Shown: positions 19,550 to 31,792 of the stretch, piece by piece | Position numbering within the stretch: position 1 is the stretch's first letter | Layout of the letters: the number at the start of each line of letters is the position of its first letter | Assembly: GCA_014706295.1 (NCBI GenBank) | Contig: JACSVZ010000024.1 | Span: 1,915,136 to 1,979,135, forward strand | Direction: 5' to 3' | Length of the DNA: 64,000 nt | Origin: Lycocorax pyrrhopterus obiensis | Lineage: Eukaryota > Chordata > Aves > Passeriformes > Paradisaeidae | Notes under the pieces: generated by a model | The model's input: the letters and a program-made list of their open reading frames with translations, nothing else | Database searches by the model: none | Told to the model about the DNA's origin: nothing | Position numbers and translations under genes: made by a program

Positions 19550-21560
19550 ATCCTTGTGCTGAGCCAGGCAGAAGGATCCTGTGTCACTCTTGGCATGACC
19601 AGGACAGGAACCACCAGCTCTGTACTGACAAGGGAAACCATCAAACGTGTCAGAGTTATTTCTGCCTTCCTCCACGCAGCCTCTGGTCATCTCACCTCTG
19701 CTCCACCCTCCCATCTTCCTCTAGAAAATTAGGCTTTAATCCCGGGGATAGATCCTGGGAATCTCCTTTGCAGAGAGGGACAGGGCTGTGAAGGGCGTGG
19801 CTGTGTGGGGTGCAGAGGGGTGCAGACCCCAGTGCTGGGTCATCACTGCAGAGAAGGGAGGTGACCAGCCCCTGCACAGCCTGGCACTGGTGTCTCCTTG
19901 GGCTCTGGGCTCGCAGAGGGGACCCAGGGCAGCTGCAGCCGAGGGTCTGGGCCAGACCCTGCTCCTTCCCTGGGCAGAGCAGTGCCTGTCCTGGGGCTGG
20001 AGCCGGCGGCCGTGCCAGAGCTGTGCAGCTGCCTGGCACCCGCTCGCCATACGGGCATGCGTGGGAGCGTGGGACACACGTCCTGCCCGCCTGGCACCGC
20101 GCCTGGCAGGCCAGCTCGGGGCAGGAGCCAGCTGTCTGCTCCGAGTGAGGAGCGGGCAGGGAGCTGGCCGCACTCCACTCAGCGGAGAGCAATTGAAAAA
20201 TCGCTGGAAGGCTTCCACTGAAGGGGAAAAAAAAAAGGTGTCAGTGAAAACTTGTTTAGCCAAACGGGCTTCCCTGGCACGAGGCTGGGGCTGGGCACCT
20301 CCCCACTTTGCCGTGGTCCTCGGCCCGTGCCAGGCGGGCAGGCACAGGCAGGGAGCAGAGGGAGCTGGCACGGGCAGAGCCGTGGGATCTGCACTCGAGG
20401 CCAGGCAGCTCCCCACAGCAGGGACAGGGACAGCAGACCACAGGACAGCTTGCTCTGCCACTTATTGATTTTTATTTATTTTTTATTAACTACAAGTGTT
20501 TTCCAGTGCTCAGCATCATCCCAGGAGCAAAGGTGGAGGAAGGGGCAGGCCCTCCTGAAGAGCTTCTCCCCCTCTGTGCACGCATTGCCTGTCCTGCCTG
20601 CAGTGCCCTGTGTGCCCACCCTGCCCTGCCTGCCTGCCCAGCCCGGTGAGGGGCTCCCAGCACCACCAGGAACCACAGCACTCGCTGCTGGGCCCCCAGA
20701 ATCACACACCCCAACACCTGGTTGGAGGACAGGTCCTTTCCAGGGGACAGGGCTCTGAACCTGGGGGTCACCCAGCATGGGGTCAGCATGAGGAGCTCCT
20801 TTTGTGTTCTGTGGGGCTCAGAGCCAGCCCAGCCCTTCAGGCTGCTCAGGATTGAGAATCTCCTCTTGATTCTCCCTGGGTTGTACTGACAGCAGCTGGG
20901 GTTTCTCCCTCCATGCAGGACCCACTGGGGTTTCTCTGTGTGGGTGGGGGGTCTCCTGCCCATTTCCACAGTCCCTCATGCTGGACACCGTGTCCCGTGG
21001 ATGCTCCCACACAAGGTGCTCAGGTGCCTTCCGAGGCCTGGGAAAACACCAGGGTAGTTTTGGTAGCCAAATTTTGTAGCCCAGTTTTGTAGCCCAGTCC
21101 ATGGCTCCTGCCCTGGGGTTTGTCCTGGTAGCTTCCTGGTCCATCCCCCAGCCCAAACCTGCAGGGCTTTCACCAGGGAGAGCCTCCCTGCTAAAAAAGG
21201 CCACCTGCTTGACCAGTAAAGGCACCGGCTGCTTCCCAGAGCCCTCACCTCCCTGCACCCCCTGCTCCAAGGAGGTTTCCCTCTCTGCTCCATGACCCCC
21301 ATCAGCATCCACGCCATCAGCAAGGACAACTCCCCTGCAGGCAGCAGCTTGGAGCAGCCCCTGCCCCAGCCTGGCACCCCTGCCCGGGGCCACAGGCCAA
21401 GCCGGCTGGGCAGACCCCGGATCAGCCAAGCAGATGGGCTCCGATGCCAGCAGCCAAGAGGCCATGGAAATACATGTCCCATTTGGAGGACAGGATTCCC
21501 ATCAGCGCGTATCCGTCTGGCTGGGCATGTTCTGAAGGCAGGGGAATGCTCAGCTGCTAA
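19550..21560. other. Intergenic, no gene recognised
   Basis: GC-rich sequence with a modest CpG cluster near 19990-20130 and an AT-rich patch at 20460-20500. No exon or named repeat could be supported. Overlapping frames on both strands (for example 19736-20461 minus and 19788-20468 plus) are mutual shadows. Confidence 0.5.
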
Positions 21561-23619
21561 TCCACGTAATCCTGCTCTAGGCTGGATTCATTTTAAAAAA
21601 TAAATAAGTGGCTGAGAGCGGTTTTTGGACCATCTGACTCAAGTGCTGGGCTTGGATGGTGAGAGGCAGAACCACAGGAGTCTTATTTACATTGATTTTC
21701 ATGGAATGTGCTGCTTGGATCAAGGAATTAAAGGGCTACAAGGCGAGGGTAACCTGCAAATCAGGCAAGGGCATCCCAGTCGGCACATGGGATGTGAGAT
21801 CTGATTACCACTTGCCTGGGCTTTAACCCCAGTTTGCTGCACCATTTTCGTGTTCGCATCCAGAGCCCAGGCACGCATACAAATCAAACAGGCTGCTGGG
21901 CCCAGTCTTGGAAATTTTGGTCAAAGAATAGAGAGACACTGGAATAAAACACTCAAACCACGTGCTACACAGGAGCGTCCATCGGGTTGTTTCCCCCGTG
22001 GTGCAGCACTGGGGACTCAGCAAATCTGCTGGGTGCTGGAGCATCCCCCCAGGATGGCAGGATCCTCTGGTGCACGTGGAAAGCAGCAATCTGTAGGTGC
22101 CAGGGAAAGATTTCTCACCCTGGCAGCGTTGGACAGGCGCTGTGGTGACCCAGGCGGCCACCTCAGAGGTGCCTGCTCCATTCACCTGGGGCAGGACCTG
22201 CTCTTGGCAGCACTTCTGGGGTGTGGACCATGGTCTGGTCAGTGTCAACCTCTTCCCCACCCCAGGATGACCTCGGGAAGGGCAGCACCCAGTCTGGGTC
22301 AATTTGCGTTAAAGAAAATAATGTATCATCTCCAAAGCAACTTCGCTTTGCTCCCAGGAGCAAGGCAGCCGTGGCCGTCAGGAGGAGCCAGGGCCTGAAG
22401 GGACTTGTCCCCATCAGACACCTTCAGCTGAAAGCCAAGTTTCTGTGATGCTCTCAGGGCCAGATTCACAGCGGCAGCAGAGAGAGACACACACCCCAGC
22501 CTGCTGAAACTGGCAGGAGGCAGAAGCCAAGAGGCTCCTTGCAGAAATTCTCTCGTGGCTGTGGCAGCCAGAGACAACCCAGGTGCTCTGCCCGTGTCTC
22601 CGGGTGCCCGGGTGTGCTGCCGGTGCCCGTGTCCACCCATCCCCAGTGTGAGAAATGCCTGACCCAGATTCAGGCCTCATTAGCAAGTCAAGTTCCTCGT
22701 GAAAAGCAGGTTCCTGATGCTGCATCTGACCATGAGTAACTCCACACGCTTGCACAACCCCTGCCTGTGCCATCTCGCTTCCCTTTCCACCCTGACGAAA
22801 CCCGAAGCCCGGGCATCACCCTCGGCTGGTGCTGGCAGGTCCCCGTGGCATGTGGGTAATGCCAGACTGAAGACACCTGCAGGACTGGGGCCACTAGTTC
22901 TGCCAGGTCAGGAAAACCTGTTTTCCAAGTGAAGTATCCTTACTGTGTAAGGAAAGAGGACCTGACTCTGAACACTCCTCACCAGAGCCCACGGATGAGC
23001 CCTAGGGCCGTTTGGCTGCAGGCTGGTTATGGGGAAGGGTAGGAGAGCCTGGAGGAGGACAAGGCAGTGTCGGGATGCACACTGGTGTCTGGCACATGGA
23101 AAAAATGTGAGGGGTGTAGGAGGATGGAGAACCTGCCCTGTTGGGAGTTTCCCCTGAATCCCAGCCAAATAAAATCCCACAGGAATTAGCCTCATTGGTG
23201 CCAGAGGTGAGAACATCTCTGCTTGCTTTGGACACCTCTGGCTGTCCTGCAAAGAGAAGACCTGGCAGGAGCGAGGTGTCCTGGTCAGATGGGCAGTGGG
23301 GAGAGGCAGCCCCAAGGACAGGCTGGGGGGCACAGCACAGCACTGCCAGCCCCCTGGCCACGTGCAGGGACATCTGCCAGCCCCAGGCTGCTGACCTGAT
23401 GCTTCCTGCTTGTTAGACTGGCACAGACTGACAGGTCCTCGTCCCTCATTAACGAAGAAGTCACTGTGTTGCCACCAGGATCAGCGAATTGCATGAATTA
23501 CCCCCTGGAAGTCTGACACCCCCAGGAAACCAGTGCGCAGAGCCAGCAACACAGAGGCACAGGACTCACAGCCCCAGCGTGGCTCTGGCTGCCCCGAGCA
23601 TGGCTGTGCCCCTTGGAGC
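21561..23619. other. Intergenic, no gene recognised
   Basis: Bases 21585-21830 are AT-richer with GATTTTCATGG/TTAAAGG-type sequence and might be a regulatory element. The rest shows chance frames only. Confidence 0.45.
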
Positions 23620-23692
23620 ACGGAATCGTAGAATCACGGGATGGGTTGTGTTGGAAAGGACCTTAGAGCTCATCCTGCTCCAGCAGCCCACG
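23620..23692 (-). mobile_element. Short CR1 LINE 3' end (antisense)
   Basis: It reads 'ggaatcgtagaatcacggga' and then 'gttggaaaggaccttagagc', the reverse complement of a CR1 3' terminus. Confidence 0.82.
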
Positions 23693-24429
23693 TATCTCTT
23701 TGCATTCCCATGGCCTAGGTCTTCTGAAGGCCATGGAAGATGCTGCACATGCCCACGGGGCCCTGGGTCACCACTGAGGGTGCAAGGGACAGCCAGAGCG
23801 ACAGCAGTGTCACACAGTGGGGCTGGAGTGTGATGTCCCTGTGCTTGCTGCAGGGTGTGGGAACTGCCACGAGCATGCCTGAGGCCACCCAGGTCCTTCC
23901 CAAACAGTGGCATGTGAGGAAAGCTTGCAAGACACTCAAGGAAAAGGATTTTTGCTGGTCCGCCTTGTAGATGAAGCTTGACAGAAGTGTCTTGCAGCAG
24001 GTGAGTGGCCAAGCACATCTTCCATCACCTTGTCTTTGCTGGACGGAGGCCCCATCATGGCTGGGAGGGATCAGAGCCCGCAGCTGTGGGAGCACAGAGC
24101 AGTGCTCGTGCCTCCTGCAGAACCACCTCACCACACACACGGGGGTACTGAGCAACGGGACTCAGCAGCTGCATCCCCAAGAGCGGCGCAGGCCCTGGAA
24201 AATGCCCATTGTCTGATGTGGGAGTGCTGGAGCTGATCCTCGGAGCAAGGTCTCACTCCAGGGACCCCAAAGACTGCAGGAACCTGGTCCCCCACTCCCC
24301 ACGAGGACCAGAGGAAGGCAGCCCCCCTCTCATCGCCTGCTGCCCAGTGGGACACCTTGCAAGACAAACCTATTTCCTCTCACAGCAGCGCCTGTCAACT
24401 GCAAGCCTTTCACTGCCTGGTGATTTAGC
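23693..24429. other. Intergenic, no gene recognised
   Basis: No exon, repeat or RNA gene was recognised. Confidence 0.5.
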
Positions 24430-24720
24430 TTCCCTTCTGCTCCGAATTAGGGAATAAAAAGCAAAAGTTTTAATGTAATGGAAGCCAGCACAGTGGCCTT
24501 GCAAGTTGTTAAAATTTAAAAAGGCAACAATAAATCTGCTGAGCTAAGAAGAGCTCTCAAAGAAAAAGGGTGGATTTGTTTTCTCTTTATTATCTTGCAG
24601 GTGATTTTCAGGGCTCGCTGGTATTTTGTTTCTTGTTAATTGTTCTCCTTTCTGAACTGAGGGCTCTGTCACCCCCAGACCCCGAGCAGGCAGGAACACC
24701 TGGCAGGAGAACGGCAGCAA
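24430..24720. promoter_or_regulatory. AT-rich candidate conserved non-coding element
   Basis: AT-rich unique sequence between GC-rich flanks, with 'gcaacaataaatctgctgag' and 'tttctctttattatcttgca' typical of SOX/FOX/HOX-type binding sites. No coding potential and no repeat identity. Confidence 0.35.
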
Positions 24721-27139
24721 GGTGAGTGTTAATTCCGCACCTGCCTTCCCAGGGGAGGCTCACCCTGCTGCTGGCTCAGATGCTGCTTCTTACTTTCCTC
24801 CTTCCCCAGATCAAACCGAAATGTTCAAGGTCATGTGTTCTTTCCCAGGGAGATCTAAACCGCAGATCTTCGAGCTGCTCTCAGTGACGGGGCTGAACCC
24901 CAACCTTTCCTGCTGCTGCCGGGCAGCGGGAGCTGCACAGCTCCCCTGCTCCCTCCTCGGGGGGCTCATGGAGCTGAGCACGCCCGGGACGCTCTGAGCA
25001 CCTCCAGCCCTGCAGATCATGGCTCTCCCTGCTGCCTGAGCCAAGCAGGGCCCAGCCTGGATGAAACCAAGGTGGGACTCCAGTTGTGGCCGGGGGTCCC
25101 CCAGCTGGAGGGTGCTGGCCTGTCTCAAATCCCCCCATCCCACCCCCTCCTCTCCCAGCCCTGCACGTGGTGGCTCCCCTGAGCCAGGGAGGGGACAGCT
25201 GGTGGGAAGGGATTCGGGCTCTGGGGCCTCACCCGAAGCTGCTGAGCAGCAGGAGGTGGGGAAGCAAGCTGGGAAAAGACAGGTGATGCTGAAGGCTCAT
25301 CTCCTCCTCCTCCTCCTGGGAATATCCCATTCATCAATTCATTTACTGCTCCTTGAGACCTGACAGCCAAAGCTGGAGCACACTGCTCGGTGTCAAAGAG
25401 CACAGACCACGAGACCCCAGAAGGCAGCTCCAGGACTGGTCACCTCAACCCTGGAAGCCTCGGAGACCTGCAGTGCACAGGAGGGTACAAGGTTGGAAGG
25501 GATGGACAAAGTGGGTGTGTGGGGATTCACCACCTTCTTTAGGACCAAGGAGGCAGCTAAAAGTTCACCAGAGATTGCAAGCCAGGTGGCTTCAGAGTCT
25601 GCATCAGTCTGGGGCCAAAATTTGGTGTTTTCTGGAGGAAACTGGCCTAAAAGGCCCAAGAAGGAAAAATTACATGTGTGTGTGTAATTGCTCACTTAAC
25701 CTCACATGGATCAGGAGCTCTGGAATTTAACATCCCTTATTTCAATTCTCCAGATGACGAATTCTCACAACACTGCCCAAAATCAGCAGCTCCTGTTGGA
25801 GAGCACCGAGCTAAATTCTTCATCTTCCTGGACACGTCCCTATGAACCCCTGACACGCAGTTAAATAACACCATGGAGGGTTAACCACAACCCCGGGGAT
25901 TTATGAGTGCTGAACTCACCACAAGCACCGGCAGAAGCTGCCGGCAGCGCTGGGTTTCCAGTCCCAGGGAGCCCAAGCACCAGCCCAGCACGAGAGGCTG
26001 TCATTGGAGATGGCACAATGCGTCAGGAGCAAGTGGCTATGAGCACGTGGCACGTTTCCATCCCAAAACTCCCCGATGAAAACACCCTCCATGCAGGAAT
26101 CACCCAGGGAGAAGGGTGAGGTTTGCACACACCATGGGAGGGAAGAGTTGAGCACATCAGAGCTGCTGGGCAGGGGAGGGAGGGCTCTGCATGAGGTGCT
26201 CAGAGGATGATTCTACAATCACCACGTCCCAGACACCGGGTCCAGTCTGCTGCAGGCAAAACCCTCCCCTGACAAGGACCTGATGGGCAAGGCCAAGGCC
26301 AGGATCAGGATGAAGAGGAGAAGGTGCCATTGACTGGCAAGTGGCTGTGGGTTATGGGCTCCCCATCAGCCCAAAGAGGGGTCAGAAACAGGCAGGCAAG
26401 GCGAGAGGGAGCAGGAGGTAAATCAGAGGCTGGAGGCATCACGGAAGCAGAGCTCGGGCAGTGGAGTCCATCCCCTGCCCCAGGTGGGCGGGAGCTGCCA
26501 GGTTGCCTGTGGGTGATCTGGAGAGCCAGCAAGTGTCCGTGCTCCTCCTGCAGCGGGTGCTGGGGGCCTGGGAGCAGTTCGGGGGGGTCTCCTTGAGTAA
26601 TGAGGGTCCAGTGCGTGGTGTGAGTCCAGAAACAAGCCTGGGATGCCCCAAACGATGGAAGGCAGAGTTTGGGATGAGGAGGGGGAGATGGGGAAGGCAG
26701 AGGCACAGACAGGGATGCAAAGGAGTGGCAAAGGGGACAGAGCAAAGGCAAGGACTGGGTGGAGGAGGTCAGTTTGAGATGCATTTGAGGCTCCCACCTG
26801 CTCTCTCAGCGCCTGCCCTGCGTCTGTGAGCAAACCAGGGCTGCCCCAGCTCTGGACGGGTTCAGAGAACACAATCCCACAGCCACCCATGCCACCAGCT
26901 CAACCAGCACCCCCCAGCTCTCCCCTGCTCCATGGGGTTTGTGTGCAAGGCTTTGGTAGCAGGGGCCTCTTGGAGAAGCTGCCAGAAGCTTCTCCCGTGT
27001 CCAATGGATCCAATGCCAGCTGTCTCCAAGACATCTCTTCTGCTGCCAGCCCAAGGCTGAATGGTACAGAAAGACCCTGGCAGGCCCGAGCCTTCAGTCA
27101 CATCCCAGCACCAGCCAGTCCAGATTTTTATATTTGTAT
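24721..27139. other. Intergenic, no gene recognised
   Basis: Contains a small CTC triplet run at about 25299-25317 and an AT-rich interval near 25680-25900. Minus frames over 26305-26890 overlap each other in different phases and carry no domain. Confidence 0.5.
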
Positions 27140-27450
27140 GAAAAACTGATCAGTGCCTCGCCAGTACTGGAAAGTTTGATTCTAAGACTGGAAAGGGCAG
27201 CAAATTTTGGGTTGAAGGGGTTATTTTCATTCACAAGCTGTGCCATTAAAATCTTCAAATGCTGACAGTGATACCCGGTAGCAGCTCAGCAGATAACACA
27301 GGGGCTGTGCTGCTGGGAGCCTTGTCACCTGCTTGTCCCCCTGCTGTTATCTGCACCTCCCCCAGCCACCCAGCTATCTGATCAGAAGGTCCTGAAGGCC
27401 CGAAACTGCTGCTGTTGACTTCTTAAATAATATCCAGAGCTGCTTATTGA
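27140..27450. promoter_or_regulatory. Candidate regulatory element with inverted pair of GATA sites
   Basis: An AT-rich block contains AGATAACA (27291-27298) and its reverse complement TGTTATCT (27345-27352) inside longer inverted arms (27289-27304 and 27338-27354; 16 pairs with one bulged base). CAGCTG/CACCTG E-boxes and a TCTGATCAGA palindrome-like sequence also occur. Motifs suggest GATA plus bHLH binding; function is inferred. Confidence 0.4.
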
Positions 27451-28644
27451 CTGCAATGAGCCCCCCCACCGCCCCCAAGGACTCAGGTAATCGGTGCCTC
27501 TGTGCAGTGTCACACAAGTGCTGCCAAGCGCCGGTGGCAGCTCCTGCCAGCGCCTGCCTCGAGCATCTTGTCATCAGCCATCTGCATCCCAGTCATCCAG
27601 ACAAGCCCTGCACCCAGCCCCCTCGCTCCCAAGCCTTTCTCCTCCCTCCACGGGGATTGTGGCTGAGGATGCGGGGCAGGGAGGGCGTCGCTGGCACGCG
27701 AAGCCAGGACCAGTTCCCAGCGCTGTAGGTGACTGGAGTGGTCCCTCCATGGTTGTGGAGCCACGGCCGCTTGCTCAGCCCTCGGGGCTGAAATGCTGCA
27801 GGGCTTCACCCAGCAGCGCTGTCTGGGGCTGGGATCTCCTCTGAGGTGGGCTGAGGGGCTTAAGGCCAGCGTGATGTGCTCCAGGCACGGTGGGAACATG
27901 GGACACACCACCCTGTGCTCATCACCCACAGCCAGGGAAGGGAAATGTCCTCTGGAAACCACCACCACGAGCTGCTTCCCAAGGCCGTGGGTGCAGGGCA
28001 AAGCTACCAGGACTCCACCTGGACCTGTGATCAGGTCTGCATCAAGGAAAGCTGCACAAAATAGGGGATTTATCATGAAAAATCACTCAGCCACACACAG
28101 AGCAGGGATCACCTGCCTGGAGAGAAGAAGGGATCCACAGCAGTTGGATTTTGCCCACTACTGTGAAGCTGCAGTTGGTCCCACAACACCTGGGACCCCG
28201 TACCACACCCCAGCTCCCCCGCCAGGGACCTCCACTGCTGAATCCTGGTGAACTCTGATCCCCAGCCCAGGACACACAAGCATCCCTGTCTCCCCTGCTC
28301 CCAGTCACCATGTCCCCACACCAGCTTCCAGGCAGCTCCTGTGACACTGACATTTCAGCTCTCCCTGTTTCCTTCTTTCTGGGCTGGGGAAAACTGACAG
28401 CGAAAGCTGAATTTTCCAAGGAGTCACCTGATTCCAGAAATGGAAGCTTTAAGGAAGGCACCAAATATTGCAACAGAATAAAAAGGTTTTGTCCACGTTT
28501 TTTACCCCAGGAACACCCGTGGTTGGGGATGTGGGGAGAGAGCAGGCCCAGGAGGCAGCTCAGCTGGGACCAGCCCCCCCTCCATGTGCACGTAATGGGA
28601 TGGCACGAAGGCAAGTGAGCTAAAAATTAAAGCCTGGCAGATCC
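27451..28644. other. Intergenic, no gene recognised
   Basis: GC-rich sequence with chance frames. No repeat family was recognised. Confidence 0.5.
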
Positions 28645-28940
28645 TGCCAGGAACGACTTGGAGGAGCAGCTTGCTAATGGTGTAAAAGCTGGTAATAAAA
28701 GCTTTTTCAAATACATCAGAAGCAAAGAGCCTGCCAAAAAGTCTGCAGGGCCAAGAGATGGTGAAGATGTAAGAGAAACACTCGGTGAGGAAAAGGTCAC
28801 ACAGATGAATTATCTGCATCATCGTTCGCAGGGAGAGCTGCACGAGGTCCCAGTGCCAGAGCAGTTCTTTGGGGATGGGGATCTGGGAAGCATTTCAAAC
28901 TGAAACATCAATCAGAAGCAGGAGCAAATCACCAGGACCA
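28645..28940 (+). mobile_element. Relic of CR1 ORF2 (endonuclease-RT linker region)
   Basis: The plus frame from 28658 includes KAGNKSFFKYIRSK followed by GPRDGEDVRE. This resembles the CR1/LINE ORF2 segment with NKKGFFKYI-type sequence just upstream of the reverse transcriptase domain. After a frame change near 28805 the text corresponds to the usual 'NAFFASVF' region. The element is old, frameshifted and non-functional. Confidence 0.7.
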
Positions 28941-29245
28941 GGTGGATTTTGCTCTGGAGGTCTGAGGAACCCAGTGGTGAAACCGCTGAACTGCGGAGCT
29001 GTGATTGCCCGTGGTACCACAGGAGTGAGGAGGGCAGAGGTGGCACCTCCTGAAAAGGTCAGGGAGGTGACCCAGGCAGACAGAGCAGGGCCTGGCCAGG
29101 GCTGGTGGGGAATGCAAGGCTTGGGGGAGATGCAATATCAGCTTATTGGAGTGAGTTTTCAGCACACAAAGCTGGAAATCTGCTCTCAGCACTGCAGCCC
29201 TTGTGCTCCCATCACACCCACCCTGCATCTCCTGCCTTGCTCACA

Positions 29246-29287
29246 GAGGAGGAGGAGGAGGAGGAGGAGGAGGAGGAGGAGGAGGAG
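29246..29287. repeat. GAG/GGA triplet run, 14 units
   Basis: A perfect purine triplet tract. The acidic open frame it creates (29105-29494 plus) has no other feature of a real protein. Confidence 0.95.
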
Positions 29288-29611
29288 AATGTGTTGCCAG
29301 CCCACTCCCAGTTCCTCAGCAGAGCAGCCTCTGCCCAAGCCGGTCGTGACCCTTCAGCCCCTGGGGCGGCACGGCTGCCCTGCCTGAGGTGCTTCCCTCT
29401 GGACGAGGTGAGCTGCGCCTTGGATGTGCTGCTCTCCCACTCCTCGTGGGGAAACCCGGATGGCCAGAGATCACAGAGCTGCTGGGGTTTGTAGGATGAA
29501 TCCAACCATGAGCTGCTGGGAAATAAAACTGCGGGTTAAATTCAGCACCAGCGAATACAAGGAATGCACATGGGAAGGAACAAGGATACAAACGTGGGCT
29601 AGGATGGGGAA

Positions 29612-29768
29612 GTTGTGGCTGCCCCATCCCTGCAAGTGTCCAAGGCCAGGTTGAACAGGGCTTGGAGCAACCTGGGATAGTGGAAGGTGTCTCTGCCCAT
29701 GGCAGGGAACTGGAGCAACAGGAGCTTTAAGGTCCCTTCCAACCCAAACCATCCCAGGATTCTGTGAT
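29612..29768 (+). mobile_element. CR1 LINE 3' end fragment
   Basis: It reads 'gtgtccaaggccaggttgaa', 'gatagtggaaggtgtctctg', 'gtcccttccaacccaaacca' and ends with AGGATTCTGTGATGA. Confidence 0.93.
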
Positions 29769-30253
29769 GACTCTAAATTGCCTCCTATATCTGAGGGAAG
29801 CAGGCAGAGAGTGCAGCAAAACCATCAGTGCAAAACCCAGTCGTGCTCCAGAAGGCAAAGTGAAGGAAAGGACCAGAGAACAGAACCCAGCACATCCTCC
29901 TGCAGCTGATACACACAGCGAGCACTGCCCTCAGAAAGGGAAACACAAACGGGGAGGGCACCAAAAGGCAGACCTGGGAATTAGGGGATGGACAACCTCC
30001 ACCCAGCTGGAAAGAAATTAAGTTCCCTGTGGCTGGGGAAGGTGTGAATGAGAGGTTTGCCAGCAGCCTGTAAAGCCATCAGCAGCCCCAGGAGGGGAGC
30101 ATTGGTATTTCTCACACTGCAGGAGCTGAGATTGCCCCACGGACAGATGGGGTCAGACCAACCCACCTGTAATCATCCTGTGGGATTCATGGCCACAATT
30201 CATGGAATTGAAAATGGTCTTTGGGCTCAGACTGGCATTAGGAACCAGAGGAA
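29769..30253. other. Intergenic between two CR1 fragments, no gene recognised
   Basis: No exon or repeat was recognised here. Confidence 0.5.
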
Positions 30254-30790
30254 CACAGGATCACAGGCAGATTTCAGCTGGAAGGGACATTTGGAGGTCT
30301 CTTGTCCAGCCACCGTCTCCAGTGGCAGCTGAGTGGCCCAGTCCACTCAGTTTTTAAAAGTCTCCGAAATGGAGACACCATCTCCCTGGGGCACCTGCTG
30401 CAGCTCTGTGCTGCCCTTGTGGTGGGGAGCGTGTTCCTCACACCCACATGGGATTTCCCTTTCTGCAATATGTGCCCCTCGCCTCTGCCCTGGCCCTGCG
30501 CGCCTCTGACAGGAGCCTGGCTCCATCCTCTGTAAACTGTCCCCTCCCAGCAGTGGAAGATGGGACACTCTGAAGTTCTGTGTTCTGCCAGCTGGCCCAG
30601 CCTGGTTCCTCCATCCTGGCTTCTGTGCTGAAGCCCCCGAGCATCCTGATCGCTCTCTCCACCTCTCCTGTACAGAGGGTCCAAAACAGGGCTCCAGAAA
30701 TGTCCCCCCAGGGCCAGACAGGGGTACAGGACCTCACCCCAACGTTCTGGCTCTGCTCCTGCTGATGCAGCCCAGTATGACCTCAGCCTT
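30254..30790 (-). mobile_element. Older CR1 LINE fragment (antisense)
   Basis: It begins 'ggatcacaggcagatttcag' and 'ctggaagggacatttggagg', then passes through a 'gtcaccatctccctggggc'-like segment and 'gggtccaaaacagggctcca'. The order matches the reverse complement of a CR1 3' half. The left end is clear; the right end is approximate. Confidence 0.8.
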
Positions 30791-31384
30791 CGCTGCTGTG
30801 GTGACACACTGGGGGTGACAGGGCCATGCCACGGAGTGTGCCCAGGTGTGGCCACAGTCTCAGAAAGCCCAGAAGCTGCTGCTCCAAGAGCACAACAGAG
30901 AAGGTTCCTGTCTGCACAGCCCAATTCCTTTGCCAGGCACCCACCCATGGCTGTTTTTGCAGGTCACAGCTCATGCCAAGCACAGAGAGATCAAACATGT
31001 GCCCACAGTGAGGGTCTGCAGCTGTGGGGGGATGCCCAGGATCTCCTGTCACAGTGGTCACTCTGGAGGCACAGAGACTGATGAGTGACCACTTGAGTTC
31101 TTTGCTCTTTAGCCTTTTCAGAGGGCACTGAGACACTCAAGCCCTGCCCCAAGAGCTTGGGAGCAGCCTGGAGCAGAGCCCTGTGCTCTGAGAGTGCTGG
31201 GGGTGGTTTTGTGACCCATTTGTGCTGTCCCAATAGCAGCCACACAGTTCCTTAGGTGGGGATTTCCACCGGCGTGGTCTGAGCTCTGGAAACACCCGGT
31301 GGGTTTGAAGCCAGCACGGGGCTCTGTTCGTACTCACCCCTGCAAGTCTGGCAGTCCAATCCCTTCCCTTCTCACAATCATCTG
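30791..31384. other. Intergenic, no gene recognised
   Basis: The first part could be a further diverged portion of the CR1 to its left. Nothing else was seen. Confidence 0.45.
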
Positions 31385-31792
31385 ACTCCGATATCTATGG
31401 CCACGAGAAGAGAAAAGCCTGCAGAAAAGGAGGCTCAGGGGGACCTTCTTGTTCTCTACAATGAGAGGAGGGTGTAGCCAGGGCAAAGTCAGGCTCTGCT
31501 CGCAGGGAACGAGGGACAGGACAAGAAGAAATGGCCTCAAGCTGTGCCAGGGGAGGTTTAGGTCCGATTTTAGGAAAAGATTTCTTCACTGAAAGGGCTG
31601 TCAATCCCTGGCACAGCTGCCCAAGGCAGTGGTGGAGTCCCCGTCCCTGGAGGGCTTTGAAAGATGTGGAGATGTGGCGCTTGGGGACATGGGTTAGTGG
31701 TGAAGTTGTCAGCGTTAGGCAAATACTTGGATTTGATGATCATAGACGTCTCTTCCAACCTAAACAATTCCACGATTCTGTGTTTCTATAAG
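31385..31792 (+). mobile_element. CR1 LINE 3' fragment, about 400 bp
   Basis: 'aaaaggaggctcagggggac', 'gacaagaagaaatggcctca', 'gggaggtttaggtccgattt' and 'cactgaaagggctgtcaatc' are CR1 landmarks. The copy ends with 'cttccaacctaaacaattcc' and ACGATTCTGTGTTTCTATAA. Confidence 0.92.

Noticed and set aside
27289..27354. Possible microRNA precursor
   Set aside because: The stem is only 16 pairs and does not extend on either side, shorter than a typical precursor stem.
29105..29494. Acidic open frame containing a poly-Glu run
   Set aside because: The acidic run is only the GAG triplet repeat; the rest has no protein-like features.
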